A stretch of 64,000 nt of DNA from Streptomyces sp. NBC_00094 (GTDB lineage Bacteria > Actinomycetota > Actinomycetes > Streptomycetales > Streptomycetaceae): contig NZ_JAPEMB010000001.1 of NCBI RefSeq assembly GCF_026343125.1, positions 8,065,501 through 8,129,500 of the forward strand, given 5' to 3'. The position numbers and the translations under genes were made by a program. A model generated the notes under the pieces. It ran no database searches. It was not told where the DNA came from and was given only the letters and a program-made list of their open reading frames with translations. Shown in pieces: positions 27,373 to 35,507 of the stretch. How positions within the stretch are numbered: the stretch's first letter is position 1; each line of letters begins with the position of its first letter.

Positions 27373-28308
27373 TCACGGGCGTGCGCTGTCGACCTGAGGG
27401 GCGGGCTGCTTCGGCGCGGCGGGTTCTTTTGCTGCCGATTCGAGCGCGAGAAGAACGAGCCCGGCACAGATCGGGATGTAGACGAGGGTGTCCGCCGACT
27501 GCCACGGCTCGCCCAGGAACGTCAGGGAAACCAGCACCAGCAGCACCGGCTCGACGTAGCTGAGCACCCCGAACAGGGAGAACGGCAGGACACGGCTGGC
27601 GGTCAGGTACAGCGCGAACCCGGCGGCGCTGAGAAGCCCAAGCAGGACAAGTCCGGCGATCAGCTGTGGGCGGTGGATGACCGTGCCGAACGACGGCTTG
27701 GCCGCCAGGACGAAGACCGAGAAGGGGAGCATCGCGCTGAGCTCGAAGAGCTGGGCTGCGGCGGAGTCCAGGGCGAAGGCGCGTCGGCTGATGAAGTAGA
27801 GCGGAAGCCCCAGTGCAACGAGCAGGGTGGGCCAGTGCAGCCCGCCGGCGACGACTACGGCCGCCGTGACTCCCGCAGCGGCGCAGAGCACGGCCGCGAT
27901 CCGCCAACGGGAGAGCTTCTCGTGGTAGACCGCGACGCTGACCACCACCATGACCAGCGGCAGGATGAGATAGCCCAGAGAGAGATCGAGGCCGTGCCCG
28001 CTCTGGGGCGCCCATCCGAAAAGCCACAGTTGCAGCCCCAGGAGAGCGGCGTCCACGACCAGGACGCCAGCCAGATGCGGTGTTGCGCGCAGACGGCCGA
28101 CCAGCGCCGCGGCTTGGTCCCACATCCGCGCCGCGCAGAAGAAGGCAGCCAGGAAGGCGACCATAGCGATGATGCGGTATCCCAGGATCTGCTCGGGATC
28201 CAGCGGCAGAAGGTGCGGGGGGATCATGAAAATGATCCCGAAGATGACCGACGCTCCGACCGAGGACAAAATCCCGGACGCAGGGACGGAGGGGGTGCGT
28301 GCGTTCAT
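27373..28308 (-). CDS. EamA/RarD-type drug-metabolite exporter
   Basis: A 311-residue membrane protein with about ten transmembrane helices arranged as two EamA repeats. Typical pieces are SVGASVIFGIIFMIPPHLLP at the first helix, LGYLILPLVMVVVSVAVYHEK in the first repeat, and FSLFGVLSYVEPVLLVLVSL in the second. The pattern is closest to RarD-like DMT-superfamily exporters. ATG 28308 (MNARTPS) is chosen; the frame extends upstream over the intergenic operator. It is divergent from a LysR regulator with a strong palindrome between them, so the regulator probably switches this exporter on in response to its substrate. Confidence 0.88.
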   Translation of the reverse strand: MNARTPSVPASGILSSVGASVIFGIIFMIPPHLLPLDPEQILGYRIIAMVAFLAAFFCAARMWDQAAALVGRLRATPHLAGVLVVDAALLGLQLWLFGWAPQSGHGLDLSLGYLILPLVMVVVSVAVYHEKLSRWRIAAVLCAAAGVTAAVVVAGGLHWPTLLVALGLPLYFISRRAFALDSAAAQLFELSAMLPFSVFVLAAKPSFGTVIHRPQLIAGLVLLGLLSAAGFALYLTASRVLPFSLFGVLSYVEPVLLVLVSLTFLGEPWQSADTLVYIPICAGLVLLALESAAKEPAAPKQPAPQVDSARP

Positions 28309-28408
28309 GTGAGCGTAGGGACTTTCCGGGAGGCGGGGAGCGTGAGATGCCCTGGGACCGACCAGCGGCGACCTCCAGCGTCCCCTACCTCGTTGGTAAG
28401 GACCAGCG

Positions 28409-28430
28409 ATGAATGATGGAGCTGATTCAT
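28409..28430. promoter_or_regulatory. LysR-type operator palindrome
   Basis: Perfect 6-base arms ATGAAT and ATTCAT around a 10-base spacer, in the 134-base space between the divergent EamA exporter and LysR genes. It ends 12 bases before the LysR start. The dyad and place are typical of a LysR regulatory binding site. Confidence 0.6.
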
Positions 28431-28442
28431 TAGGATTTGTGG

Positions 28443-29348
28443 ATGGCCTTGTCTGATCTCCGCCGCCTGAGGATGCTTCGCGAACTCGCCGAGAGGGGGA
28501 CCCTCGCCGCCGTGGCCGCCGCGATCGGCTACAGCCCCTCGGCGGTCTCCCAGCAGCTGGCAGCACTGGAGCGGGAAGCCGGTGCCCGCCTGGTCGAGCC
28601 AGCCGGACGGGGAGTCCGGCTCACCGACGCCGGAAAAGTGCTCGCCCGTCACGCCGCCGTCCTGCTGAACGTCGCCGAAACCGCCGAAACCGAACTGGCG
28701 AACCTGACCCAGGAAGTCCGCGGCAGGATCCGAGCCGTGGGCCTGCAATCGGCAGCCCGCCGGCTACTCATCCCCGCGCTGGTGGAAGTGGCCCGTTCGC
28801 ACCCACTCGTCGAGGTCGAGATCACCGAACTCGAACTCGAAGTGGCCCTGCCCGAGCTGCGCCTGGGAACCGTCGACCTTGTCATCAGCGACGAGTACGA
28901 AGGCTATCCCCGCCCGCGCCCCGACGGCGTGGACCATCACCTGCTCCTGCGCGAAGGGACACGCCTGATTCTGCCGGCTGGGCATCCACTCGCCGCCCGC
29001 CCCGGGCCCGTTGCTCTTTCCTCGCTGCGCCACGAGGTATGGGCTTCCTCAAGCAGCGGTACCGGACACCACGCAATGATCATCGGGACCTGCCGGGCGC
29101 ACGGAGGATTCGACCCCGACCTCCGACACCGATCCAACGATGCCGACGTCCAGCTCGAACTCGTCCGCAGCGCAGGCGCAGTGACCCTGCTGCCCGACCT
29201 GACCCTGCCAGCCGCAGACCCGCGCCTGGCCATTCGCGACATCGCCGGTACCAGCCTGACCCGACGGCTCTACGCCGTGATCCGCCAACAGTCCCAAACC
29301 TCACCAGCGCTCAGCGCCTACATCGAAGCCCTGCACCAGCAGAGCTGA
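28443..29348 (+). CDS. LysR-family transcriptional regulator
   Basis: A 301-residue regulator. The winged HTH is plain (LRRLRMLRELAERGTLAAVA, then GYSPSAVSQQLAALEREAG), followed by the linker helix and a periplasmic-binding-type effector domain with RIRAVGLQSAARRLLIPALV. ATG 28443 follows AGGA by about 8 bases. It is divergent from the EamA exporter, the usual arrangement in which a LysR protein controls its neighbour and itself; the palindrome at 28409-28430 is the probable site. The effector is unknown. Confidence 0.9.
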   Translation: MALSDLRRLRMLRELAERGTLAAVAAAIGYSPSAVSQQLAALEREAGARLVEPAGRGVRLTDAGKVLARHAAVLLNVAETAETELANLTQEVRGRIRAVGLQSAARRLLIPALVEVARSHPLVEVEITELELEVALPELRLGTVDLVISDEYEGYPRPRPDGVDHHLLLREGTRLILPAGHPLAARPGPVALSSLRHEVWASSSSGTGHHAMIIGTCRAHGGFDPDLRHRSNDADVQLELVRSAGAVTLLPDLTLPAADPRLAIRDIAGTSLTRRLYAVIRQQSQTSPALSAYIEALHQQS

Positions 29349-29393
29349 TCCTGCCTGCGCCTGAACGTCGGTCGCTGGAGTGATCTCCGCGGG

Positions 29394-29579
29394 TCATACG
29401 GCTGAACGGCTGCCACCGGCCGAGATACCGATGCGGGTGGGGTGGACGGGCTGCCGGGTGAGGCGGCGGGTCATCAGCGTGACGGCCGCGAGGGTGACCA
29501 TCGCCTCGGAGCGTTCGGGGTGGGCCTCGTAGTCACGGACAGTGCGCCGCGCGTTCGACAGCCACGCCAGGCTCCTCTC
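29394..29579 (-). pseudogene. IS5-family transposase C-terminal relic
   Basis: The frame encodes RSLAWLSNARRTVRDYEAHP followed by ERSEAMVTLAAVTLMTRRL, the glutamate-containing C-terminus of an IS5-type transposase, ending at a natural TGA (29394-29396). The N-terminal two-thirds are missing; the break falls at about 29579, some 270 bases before the serine recombinase gene. It is a different subtype from the IS5 transposase at 22886-23803. Confidence 0.75.
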
Positions 29580-29847
29580 ACCTCACCTGAATCGTATGCG
29601 CAGAGCATCCAACGGGCACTGACAGCGCCCTCCCCGCAGACCGCACAGGAGAACCGCATTCGGACTGACACCCGAAAGGTTCCCGCCTGTCGGCAAACGG
29701 TCCTTTGGTGACAGGCCGCCCGCCCGTCCAATGAACCCTGTGATTCCGGGGCCTGACGGCGGCTCGGATCCAACCAGATCCGATGGTGATTGCTGACAGG
29801 GTTTGACGACAGATGGGGTCCGATCCGCCGCACGGAAGGGGCCCTCG

Positions 29848-30936
29848 ATGGCGAACCTGGTCTACAAGCGGGTCTCGACCGACCAGCAGTCGACCGCCCG
29901 GCAGAACCTCGTCCTGGACGAGGCCGGGGTCAAAGACCCGGTCGTCTTTGAGGAGGACCCGGGCACCTCCAGCCGCCTCCACCCCCTCCAGCGGCCGAAG
30001 TTCCGCGAACTGCTCACCTACGCACGGCCGGGCGACACCGTCCACATCTCCGAGATGTTCCGCCTCGTGCGCGGCACCGGCCACATCCTCGACGTGCTCG
30101 ACGTCCTCCACCGTGACCAGGTCGCGCTGCGCATCCACGACGGTGCGTTCTCCGCGATGGACCTGACCGCTCGCCACCCGCGTACCGGAGAGCTGCTGTC
30201 CACCGTGAAGTCCATGGTGCAGACCCTCGCCGCCGCCGGCGAACTCCAGCGCGACCTCCAACGCGAGCTGACCTACGACGGACTGCGCGCCGCCGAGGTC
30301 AAGGGCAGCAAGGGCGGCCGACGCCCCGCTGTGGCGGCCGAGAAGACCGACGCCGTGCGCACCGCGTACCTGGAGGGCCGCTCGAGCGCCGCCCTCGCCC
30401 GCGACGGCGGCGTCAGCCGCAGCGCGATCCGCACGGCCGTCGCCGACCTCATGCCCGACCACGCCGCCATCGAGGAGGACGTCCCGGCCTCGGAGCTGCC
30501 GGTCACCCTTGATATGCCGGGCAAGGTCGCCGACTTCCTCCGCGCGGCCGACCTGGAGCCCGCCGAGCGCGCCGTGCTCGACCAGAGCGTGACCGTACGA
30601 CGAGGCCAGGGCTACACCCTGCGCGTCAGCACCGTCCCGGCGGTACACCGCCAACTCCTCGACCGCTGCCAGCCGCTCGACAACGCCGCGGCGATCCCGG
30701 CACAGTGGCCCAGTGCAGGTCCGCGTGTCCGGTGGTGTGCTCGTGGATCCGGGGCGGGTCGACGCCCAGGAAGGAGCGGAAGTTGCGGTCGATCCACGAC
30801 TGCCGTACGGCCTCACGCTCGGTCGGCGCCGCGGCAAGCGCACGCGATGCGCCGCGCAGGTCCCGCCACCAGGTGTCCGGCAGGTCGGGGTCGCGGTCGA
30901 GCACGGGGCTGCCGGCGACGACCGTCGGTGTGGTGA
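29848..30936 (+). CDS. Serine recombinase (resolvase/invertase), probably 3'-truncated
   Basis: A small serine recombinase. The catalytic domain begins MANLVYKRVSTDQQSTARQN, with the nucleophilic Ser in RVSTDQQ, and continues with the arginine-bearing FRLVRGTGHILDVLDVLHRD and the dimer helix GELLSTVKSMVQTLAAAGEL. A helix-turn-helix (SSAALARDGGVSRSAIRTAV) follows. ATG 29848 has GGAAGGGG upstream. From about residue 286 (30705) the frame becomes low-complexity Arg/Gly/Ser that is simply the antisense of the adjacent phosphotransferase fragment, so the natural C-terminus is lost or replaced. The recombination junction is near 30705. It may belong to a lost transposon or plasmid. Confidence 0.82.
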   Translation: MANLVYKRVSTDQQSTARQNLVLDEAGVKDPVVFEEDPGTSSRLHPLQRPKFRELLTYARPGDTVHISEMFRLVRGTGHILDVLDVLHRDQVALRIHDGAFSAMDLTARHPRTGELLSTVKSMVQTLAAAGELQRDLQRELTYDGLRAAEVKGSKGGRRPAVAAEKTDAVRTAYLEGRSSAALARDGGVSRSAIRTAVADLMPDHAAIEEDVPASELPVTLDMPGKVADFLRAADLEPAERAVLDQSVTVRRGQGYTLRVSTVPAVHRQLLDRCQPLDNAAAIPAQWPSAGPRVRWCARGSGAGRRPGRSGSCGRSTTAVRPHARSAPRQAHAMRRAGPATRCPAGRGRGRARGCRRRPSVW

Positions 30937-31264
30937 TGAACTCGGTGAGCTCGGCCCGGTACGCGTACGAGCCGTGCGTCCAGTCCATAAGGTTCCGCAG
31001 CCGGGGACGCGGGACCGTCCGGGGCACTGCGGCGTCCGCCAGGGCGGTCCCCTCCCACAGCCGTCCACCGGCCTTATCCGACAGTGCGGAGACGACACGC
31101 AGCCAGCTCGTGCCGACGCGGCGCCCGAGCGTGCGTCCCTGCCACCCCCACACCTCCGGGCCCGACGGCGTGACGTGTAAGGCGCGGGCCGCGACCGCCA
31201 ACGCGCCGCGCATCCGCGTGACGTCCTCGGCAGCTTCCGGGGCGGTGAACACCGGTACGGTCAT
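30626..31264 (-). pseudogene. Phosphotransferase (APH-like) gene, 3'-truncated
   Basis: The first 186 residues encode an aminoglycoside/choline-kinase-like protein (N-terminal lobe to the catalytic loop): VWGWQGRTLGRRVGTSWLRV, then HEHTTGHADLHWA, which is the HxDxHW start of the catalytic loop. Right after this (about 30705) the homology stops and the frame reads into the antisense of the recombinase gene, so the Asp-Phe-Gly-like metal site and C-lobe helices are missing. ATG 31264 is downstream of the exonuclease gene by 126 bases on the same strand, so it was probably the last gene of the Nudix/methyltransferase cluster before the recombinase cut it. Confidence 0.75.
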
Positions 31265-31390
31265 GGTCCGTTCCCTCGTTTCGCGTCGTTGTGCTCAACG
31301 GACGTGAGCAGGTGCCTGTCACGGCCCGGACCCGCGGGCATCGGCCCCGGGACGCCAGCCGCTCCTCGTTCTCTCCAGTAGGACGCCGGG

Positions 31391-32056
31391 TCAGAACAGA
31401 GCACTCTGCTCTGCCTCCGTGCCCGAGGGCGGCCGTTTGGGCTGCAGTCCGGCGGCCGCGTCCAGTTCGAGGAGCGTGCGCCACCGGCCACCGGCACACC
31501 CTTCCTCCAGCAGTCGGGCCAGCACCTGGGCGGTGACCTCGACGTCCGGCATCGCCCGGTGCCGTCCGGCCGGCTTGGCGATGCCGTAGTAGCCGAGCAA
31601 GCTGTCCAGCCCGTAGGAACCGAGCCCGGGCACCACGGCCTTGGCCAGACGCAACGTGTCCAGCAACGGTGTTGCCGCGAGTACGGGACAGTGCTTTGCC
31701 TGGCGGGCGATGATCCCGGCTTCCGTGGAGGCGTGATGGGCGACCAGCCGATACGGCGGCGCGGTCAGGCGCGCCTCAAGCCGGGCCATCACCTCGGCGG
31801 CCGGCGCCGCCGAGGAGAGCATCTGCTGGGTGATGCCCTTGAGCTGGACGTCCATCACGGTCACGGGCACGTCAGCCGGCGGACGCATCAGCTCCTCGAA
31901 GCGACCGACTTCAACCAGCCGCCCGCCCATGGGGCGCAGCGCCAGCACGGCGACCTCGACAGGCTCGGCGGGCCGCCCCGCCGGGGTAAGGCCCTCGAAG
32001 TCGATCACCAGGAGCGTTGTCCCGGCGAAGTGCGGATCGTTCATCAGTGCCTTCAC
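31391..32056 (-). CDS. DEDDh-type 3'-5' exonuclease
   Basis: A 221-residue nuclease of the DnaQ/RNase T fold. Motif ExoI is IDFEG (Asp19, Glu21); a second acidic motif lies near LVAHHASTEAGIIAR; the ExoIII-epsilon His-Asp motif is GRHRAMPDVEVT. It could trim DNA or RNA ends or act on nucleotides. The start is GTG 32056, not ATG 32044, because the GTG overlaps the TGA of the upstream gene (GTGA, 32053-32056) and AGGAGGGG lies just upstream. It is translationally coupled to the Nudix-phosphotransferase fusion, so it is part of the cluster and not a general repair gene by context. Confidence 0.85.
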   Translation of the reverse strand: MKALMNDPHFAGTTLLVIDFEGLTPAGRPAEPVEVAVLALRPMGGRLVEVGRFEELMRPPADVPVTVMDVQLKGITQQMLSSAAPAAEVMARLEARLTAPPYRLVAHHASTEAGIIARQAKHCPVLAATPLLDTLRLAKAVVPGLGSYGLDSLLGYYGIAKPAGRHRAMPDVEVTAQVLARLLEEGCAGGRWRTLLELDAAAGLQPKRPPSGTEAEQSALF

Positions 32057-33471
32057 GACGTCCCCTCCTGCCAAACCGCCGCTGGCTTCTTCCCAACAGG
32101 GCGTTGTGCGGAGCGGAGCCGGGCCAGGGTGCGGTGGCCGCGTTCCACCAGCTCGGGGTCGCTGTGGGCGGCGCCGTAGGAGATGCCGGAGACGGCGTCC
32201 AGGACGGACAGGACCGTGAGCTGATCTTCTTCCTCCGGGGTGAACGGGCGGCCGTAGCCGTCCATCACGGCTTGGAGGAGGTCGGGGCGGCCGTGCCACG
32301 CGTCGGACAGCCGCACGAAGTCCCGTACGGCCGGCCCGTCTTCCGACCGCTCGAAATCGATCACGTACAGGGCCTCGGCGGACCCGTCCCAGCGCAGATT
32401 GCGCAGCTGGAAGTCGCCGTGCGTGGGCACCACGTCCACCCCGGGCAGATGAGCGGCCTTCTCGGCCATGGTGCGGATGAACTCCTCGTCCCCGGGCGTG
32501 AGATGGGGCCGAGCTCCGTCCAGGTGCCGCTCCAGCTTCCCCAGGGGCAGCATGCCGCCGGCCGGCCGGGCCGGGGCGCTGGTGTGGATGGCCGCCGCGA
32601 GCTGCCCGATGCGGCGGAAGATCCGGCGCTGCTCCTCGGGCGGGTACGTGGCGCCGTGCAGGGACCGGCCTGCCACCGCGGTGAGCACGACGGCCCGCAG
32701 CTCCGCATCGGCGGCCACCAGCCGGGGCGTGGCCGCGCCGAGCCCGGCGACCCAGCCGCGGAGCGCGGCGACTTCGCGCTGGTGGAAGCGGTCGCTCTGG
32801 TGGATCTTGACGTACCAGGTGCCGCCCTCGGCGCCGCGCGCCCGCCATACGCGGCTCTCCGTACGTGCCCAGGAGACATCGCTCCAGGTCGTGATCCGGC
32901 CCACCGCCTGTTCGACGAAGGCGCGCACCGCGTCCGCCGGGAGGGCACTGCGGTCGGCGTGGCCGGGGACCAGGGCCAGCCGGTCGGCAGCCGGGTCGTA
33001 GGCGATCGCGTCGCCGGGTTCCTGGAAGTGCAGCGCGACCGGCGCGCCGGCCCGGTAGGCATCGATTCCGGCTCGGCAGTAGGCGACCATCGGCTCCGGG
33101 AGCCCGTCGAGCGCGAACCATCCGATCGCGTCGCACTTGTCCGTCTCCACGACCCGCGGGGTGCCGCTCCAGCGGCGGACCTCGAAGAAGATCCCGACCC
33201 TCGCCTGACCTTCCGGCGGCCGGTGGTGCACCGTGACCGCCGCCCGCACGTCCGCCGCATCCACGACGAGACCGGTCTCCTCCAGCGTTTCGCGTACAAC
33301 GGCGTCGACGACGGTCTCGAGCTCCACATGTCCCGATGGCGCGTGCCACAGACCGCTCGCGTACATGTCGGCGCCGGCCCGCCGGGACAGCAGCACTTCC
33401 GGGCCCCGATCTTCGTCACGGACGGCGAGCAGGTGCACGTCCACCGGCACGGTGTGCCGCCCGCCGCTCAC
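32053..33471 (-). CDS. Nudix hydrolase fused to an APH-type phosphotransferase
   Basis: A 472-residue two-domain protein. The N-terminal Nudix domain carries SGHVELE...RETLEETGL (residues 46-68); the box is one residue short and has Ser for the first Gly, so catalysis may be altered. The C-terminal domain (about 190-460) has a protein-kinase-like fold with VKIHQSD, the catalytic loop HGDFQLRN (351-358) and the metal motif IDFE (371-374), as in aminoglycoside phosphotransferases. Together the domains could hydrolyse a nucleoside-diphosphate-linked compound and phosphorylate a related small molecule. GTG 33471 overlaps the upstream TGA (GTGA) with GGGAGG before it. The fusion is unusual. Confidence 0.85.
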   Translation of the reverse strand: MSGGRHTVPVDVHLLAVRDEDRGPEVLLSRRAGADMYASGLWHAPSGHVELETVVDAVVRETLEETGLVVDAADVRAAVTVHHRPPEGQARVGIFFEVRRWSGTPRVVETDKCDAIGWFALDGLPEPMVAYCRAGIDAYRAGAPVALHFQEPGDAIAYDPAADRLALVPGHADRSALPADAVRAFVEQAVGRITTWSDVSWARTESRVWRARGAEGGTWYVKIHQSDRFHQREVAALRGWVAGLGAATPRLVAADAELRAVVLTAVAGRSLHGATYPPEEQRRIFRRIGQLAAAIHTSAPARPAGGMLPLGKLERHLDGARPHLTPGDEEFIRTMAEKAAHLPGVDVVPTHGDFQLRNLRWDGSAEALYVIDFERSEDGPAVRDFVRLSDAWHGRPDLLQAVMDGYGRPFTPEEEDQLTVLSVLDAVSGISYGAAHSDPELVERGHRTLARLRSAQRPVGKKPAAVWQEGTS

Positions 33472-34304
33472 GCCTTGCCTCCCGGACGTCGGGCCAGCAG
33501 CACGGTGAACACCGCGTCCTCGACGAGGCCGCCGCCCTCGCTGTGCCGCTCCAGCAGTTCCAGGGCTTCGGCTTCGAATCGGTCGTGACGGTCGCCGAAG
33601 AGGTCCGGGCGGGCGAAGCTCGTGCTGCGCAGGTAGCCGAGGACCTGAGCCGGCGACCAGACACGGCGGACAGGCAATCGGCGCTCGGTGACCTGGCTGA
33701 ACGGCGACGTGGCGAGGTCGTCCTCGTACCGCCGACCCGGTCCGGCATACACGCCGGCCGTGCCCGCGCGGCGCTCCTCGCCCAGGTAAGACTGGATCAG
33801 CTGCTTGAGCGCGGCCGTCCAGTCCGCCGGGTAGGTCCACAGGCTGCCGTCCCCCATGATCGCCACCGTGGCCTCGGGAGCGGTGACACGGTCGGCCATC
33901 TTCAGGACGGCGGACCGGTCCATCCAGTGGAAGGACCGCGCGCAGGTGATCAGGTCCGCCCTGTAGCCGTCGGACGGGGGCGTGAAGTCCTCGGCCGCCA
34001 CCGGGTGGAAGCCGGCCGGACGGCCGCCCAGCAGGGGTTCGAGAGCGGCGGCGGCCTGGCGGAGCATGTCCTGGTCCGGGTCGACCAGGTCCACGCGGTC
34101 GATCCGGGGAACGGCCGGGAGCAGAGCGGCCGGCACCTGGCCCGTGCCGGAGCCGAGGTCGAGGAGGGCCGGGCGGTCGGCATTCCGCATCGTGTCGGCG
34201 AGGAGCGAGACGGCCTCCGGCGGGATGCCGGGGCGGTGGCGGGCGTAGTCCGCCGCCGTCGACGTGAACAGCCCCTTGGGCTCCTTCTGCGGTGGGGTGG
34301 TCAT
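33468..34304 (-). CDS. Class I SAM-dependent methyltransferase
   Basis: A 278-residue methyltransferase of the Methyltransf_11 type. The SAM-binding motif I is LLDLGSGTGQVPAAL, motif II VDLVDPDQDML, and the post-motif ITCARSFHWMD is typical of the small-molecule methyltransferases annotated as ubiquinone/biotin type. ATG 34304 sits in an ATGA overlap with the upstream HIT gene, and its stop overlaps the Nudix-phosphotransferase start. It likely modifies a pathway intermediate of this cluster; substrate unknown. Confidence 0.87.
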   Translation of the reverse strand: MTTPPQKEPKGLFTSTAADYARHRPGIPPEAVSLLADTMRNADRPALLDLGSGTGQVPAALLPAVPRIDRVDLVDPDQDMLRQAAAALEPLLGGRPAGFHPVAAEDFTPPSDGYRADLITCARSFHWMDRSAVLKMADRVTAPEATVAIMGDGSLWTYPADWTAALKQLIQSYLGEERRAGTAGVYAGPGRRYEDDLATSPFSQVTERRLPVRRVWSPAQVLGYLRSTSFARPDLFGDRHDRFEAEALELLERHSEGGGLVEDAVFTVLLARRPGGKA

Positions 34305-34834
34305 GCGTCCTCCAGCAGTTCCCGCAGCGCAGCGGCGTCGGCCTGCAGCTGTGCCTCGTCCTGGCGCCCGTTGCCGAGGACGTCCCAGGGCAGCGGCCCG
34401 CCCGGCGCCGGGTCGGTGTCACCGGCGTACCGGGGGCAGATGTGGCTGTGCAGATGGGGTACGACGTTCCCGAGGGTGGAGAAGTTCAGCTTGACCGGTT
34501 CGTAGAAGGCCGTCAGGGCTCTGCCGAGCGCGAGGGTGTCGCGCCAGTAGGCGGCGGCGTCGGCTTCGGACAGGTCGGTGGGCTCGGCCACGTGCGGGGC
34601 ACCGCGGTGGATGAGCACGCAGTAGCCGCGCAGGCGTCCGCTTCGCCACAGGTAGGCGTTGGCCACTTCACCGCGGCGGAGCAGGAGGCCCCAGCCGATG
34701 TCGTCCGCGGAGTAGTCGTTCGCGCACATGGGACATCCGTCGCCGGCGCGGTGGCGGAGGAAGGTCTCGGGCCAGCCGAACGGCACGGCGGGGCTGACGG
34801 CTTGGGGGTGAAGAGGGTTTGGTGGCTGAGGCAC
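34301..34834 (-). CDS. HIT-family nucleotide hydrolase/transferase
   Basis: A 177-residue histidine-triad protein. The triad motif HLHSHI is at residues 127-132, and an N-terminal CPMC pair (34-37) may bind zinc, as in Fhit/GalT-branch proteins. HIT enzymes break phosphoanhydride or phosphoramidate bonds in nucleotides. It begins 50 bases after the LuxR gene and overlaps the methyltransferase by ATGA. Its presence with two multi-domain Nudix proteins and a phosphotransferase strengthens the nucleotide theme of the cluster. Confidence 0.86.
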   Translation of the reverse strand: MPQPPNPLHPQAVSPAVPFGWPETFLRHRAGDGCPMCANDYSADDIGWGLLLRRGEVANAYLWRSGRLRGYCVLIHRGAPHVAEPTDLSEADAAAYWRDTLALGRALTAFYEPVKLNFSTLGNVVPHLHSHICPRYAGDTDPAPGGPLPWDVLGNGRQDEAQLQADAAALRELLEDA

Positions 34835-34883
34835 CCGTACTCCTTGTTGCTGTGCGGCTGGTGTGGCGGTGGGACGCGGCCTC

Positions 34884-35507
34884 TCAGAGGTAGCCGTGCT
34901 CGTAGGCGAAGGCGACCAGATGCGCCCGGTTCTTCAGCTGCAATCGGGTCTGCAGGCCGTGGATGACGTTTTTGACGGCGCGTTCGGCGTAGCCGGCCTT
35001 CTGGGCGGTCTCTGCTGTGTCGAGGCCTGAGGCCAGGCATCGCAGGATGTCGACCTCACGGTCGCTCAGCTCGGTCAGCCGCTGCTCGACGGGGCCGGGC
35101 AGGCGGCTGAACGCCTCCAGCACGCCGTTGACGAGGTCGTCCGGCAGATATCCGTCACCACGAGCGGCCGTCGTGATGGCCTGGACGAGTCGGTCCGGCG
35201 TCGAGTCGGCGCGACGCAGGAGACCGGCGAGGCCGCACTCGGCCTCGTCGATCAGCTTCGTCTCGTCGATGTCCGCCACGACGAGCACAGACCATGCTGT
35301 GCTCGTGTGCTTGATCTCCCGCAGCAGGCGCAGCGTCGCCTCCTCGGCGGTGTCCGTGACGATCAGCGCGACCTGGGTGTCCACGGCAGGTCCGGCGGTG
35401 TCGACGAGGGTGATCTCGGGGCGGGGCCTGAGCAGGCTGACCACCCCCGCCCGGTATATCGGGTCCGGGGCGTGCAGCATGACGGCGATCCGAGAAGGCG
35501 CGGTCAC
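34884..35507 (-). CDS. LuxR-type regulator with an atypical receiver-like domain
   Basis: A 207-residue regulator. The C-terminal LuxR helix-turn-helix is clear (LTELSDREVDILRCLASGLD, then GYAERAVKNVIHGLQTRLQL). The N-terminal part resembles a response-regulator receiver (RIAVMLHAPDPIYRAGVVSL) but lacks the usual paired acidic residues, and the phospho-acceptor position is shifted (ALIVTDTAEE), so it is probably not controlled by simple phosphorylation. GTG 35507 overlaps the upstream methyltransferase stop (GTGA). As the only regulator in the cluster it is the natural candidate for its switch, perhaps responding to a product. Confidence 0.85.
   Translation of the reverse strand: MTAPSRIAVMLHAPDPIYRAGVVSLLRPRPEITLVDTAGPAVDTQVALIVTDTAEEATLRLLREIKHTSTAWSVLVVADIDETKLIDEAECGLAGLLRRADSTPDRLVQAITTAARGDGYLPDDLVNGVLEAFSRLPGPVEQRLTELSDREVDILRCLASGLDTAETAQKAGYAERAVKNVIHGLQTRLQLKNRAHLVAFAYEHGYL

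Noticed and set aside
31391..33349. Single 652-codon minus-strand frame
   Set aside because: Only the last 221 residues are the exonuclease; the remainder is a shadow of the Nudix-phosphotransferase gene in another frame.
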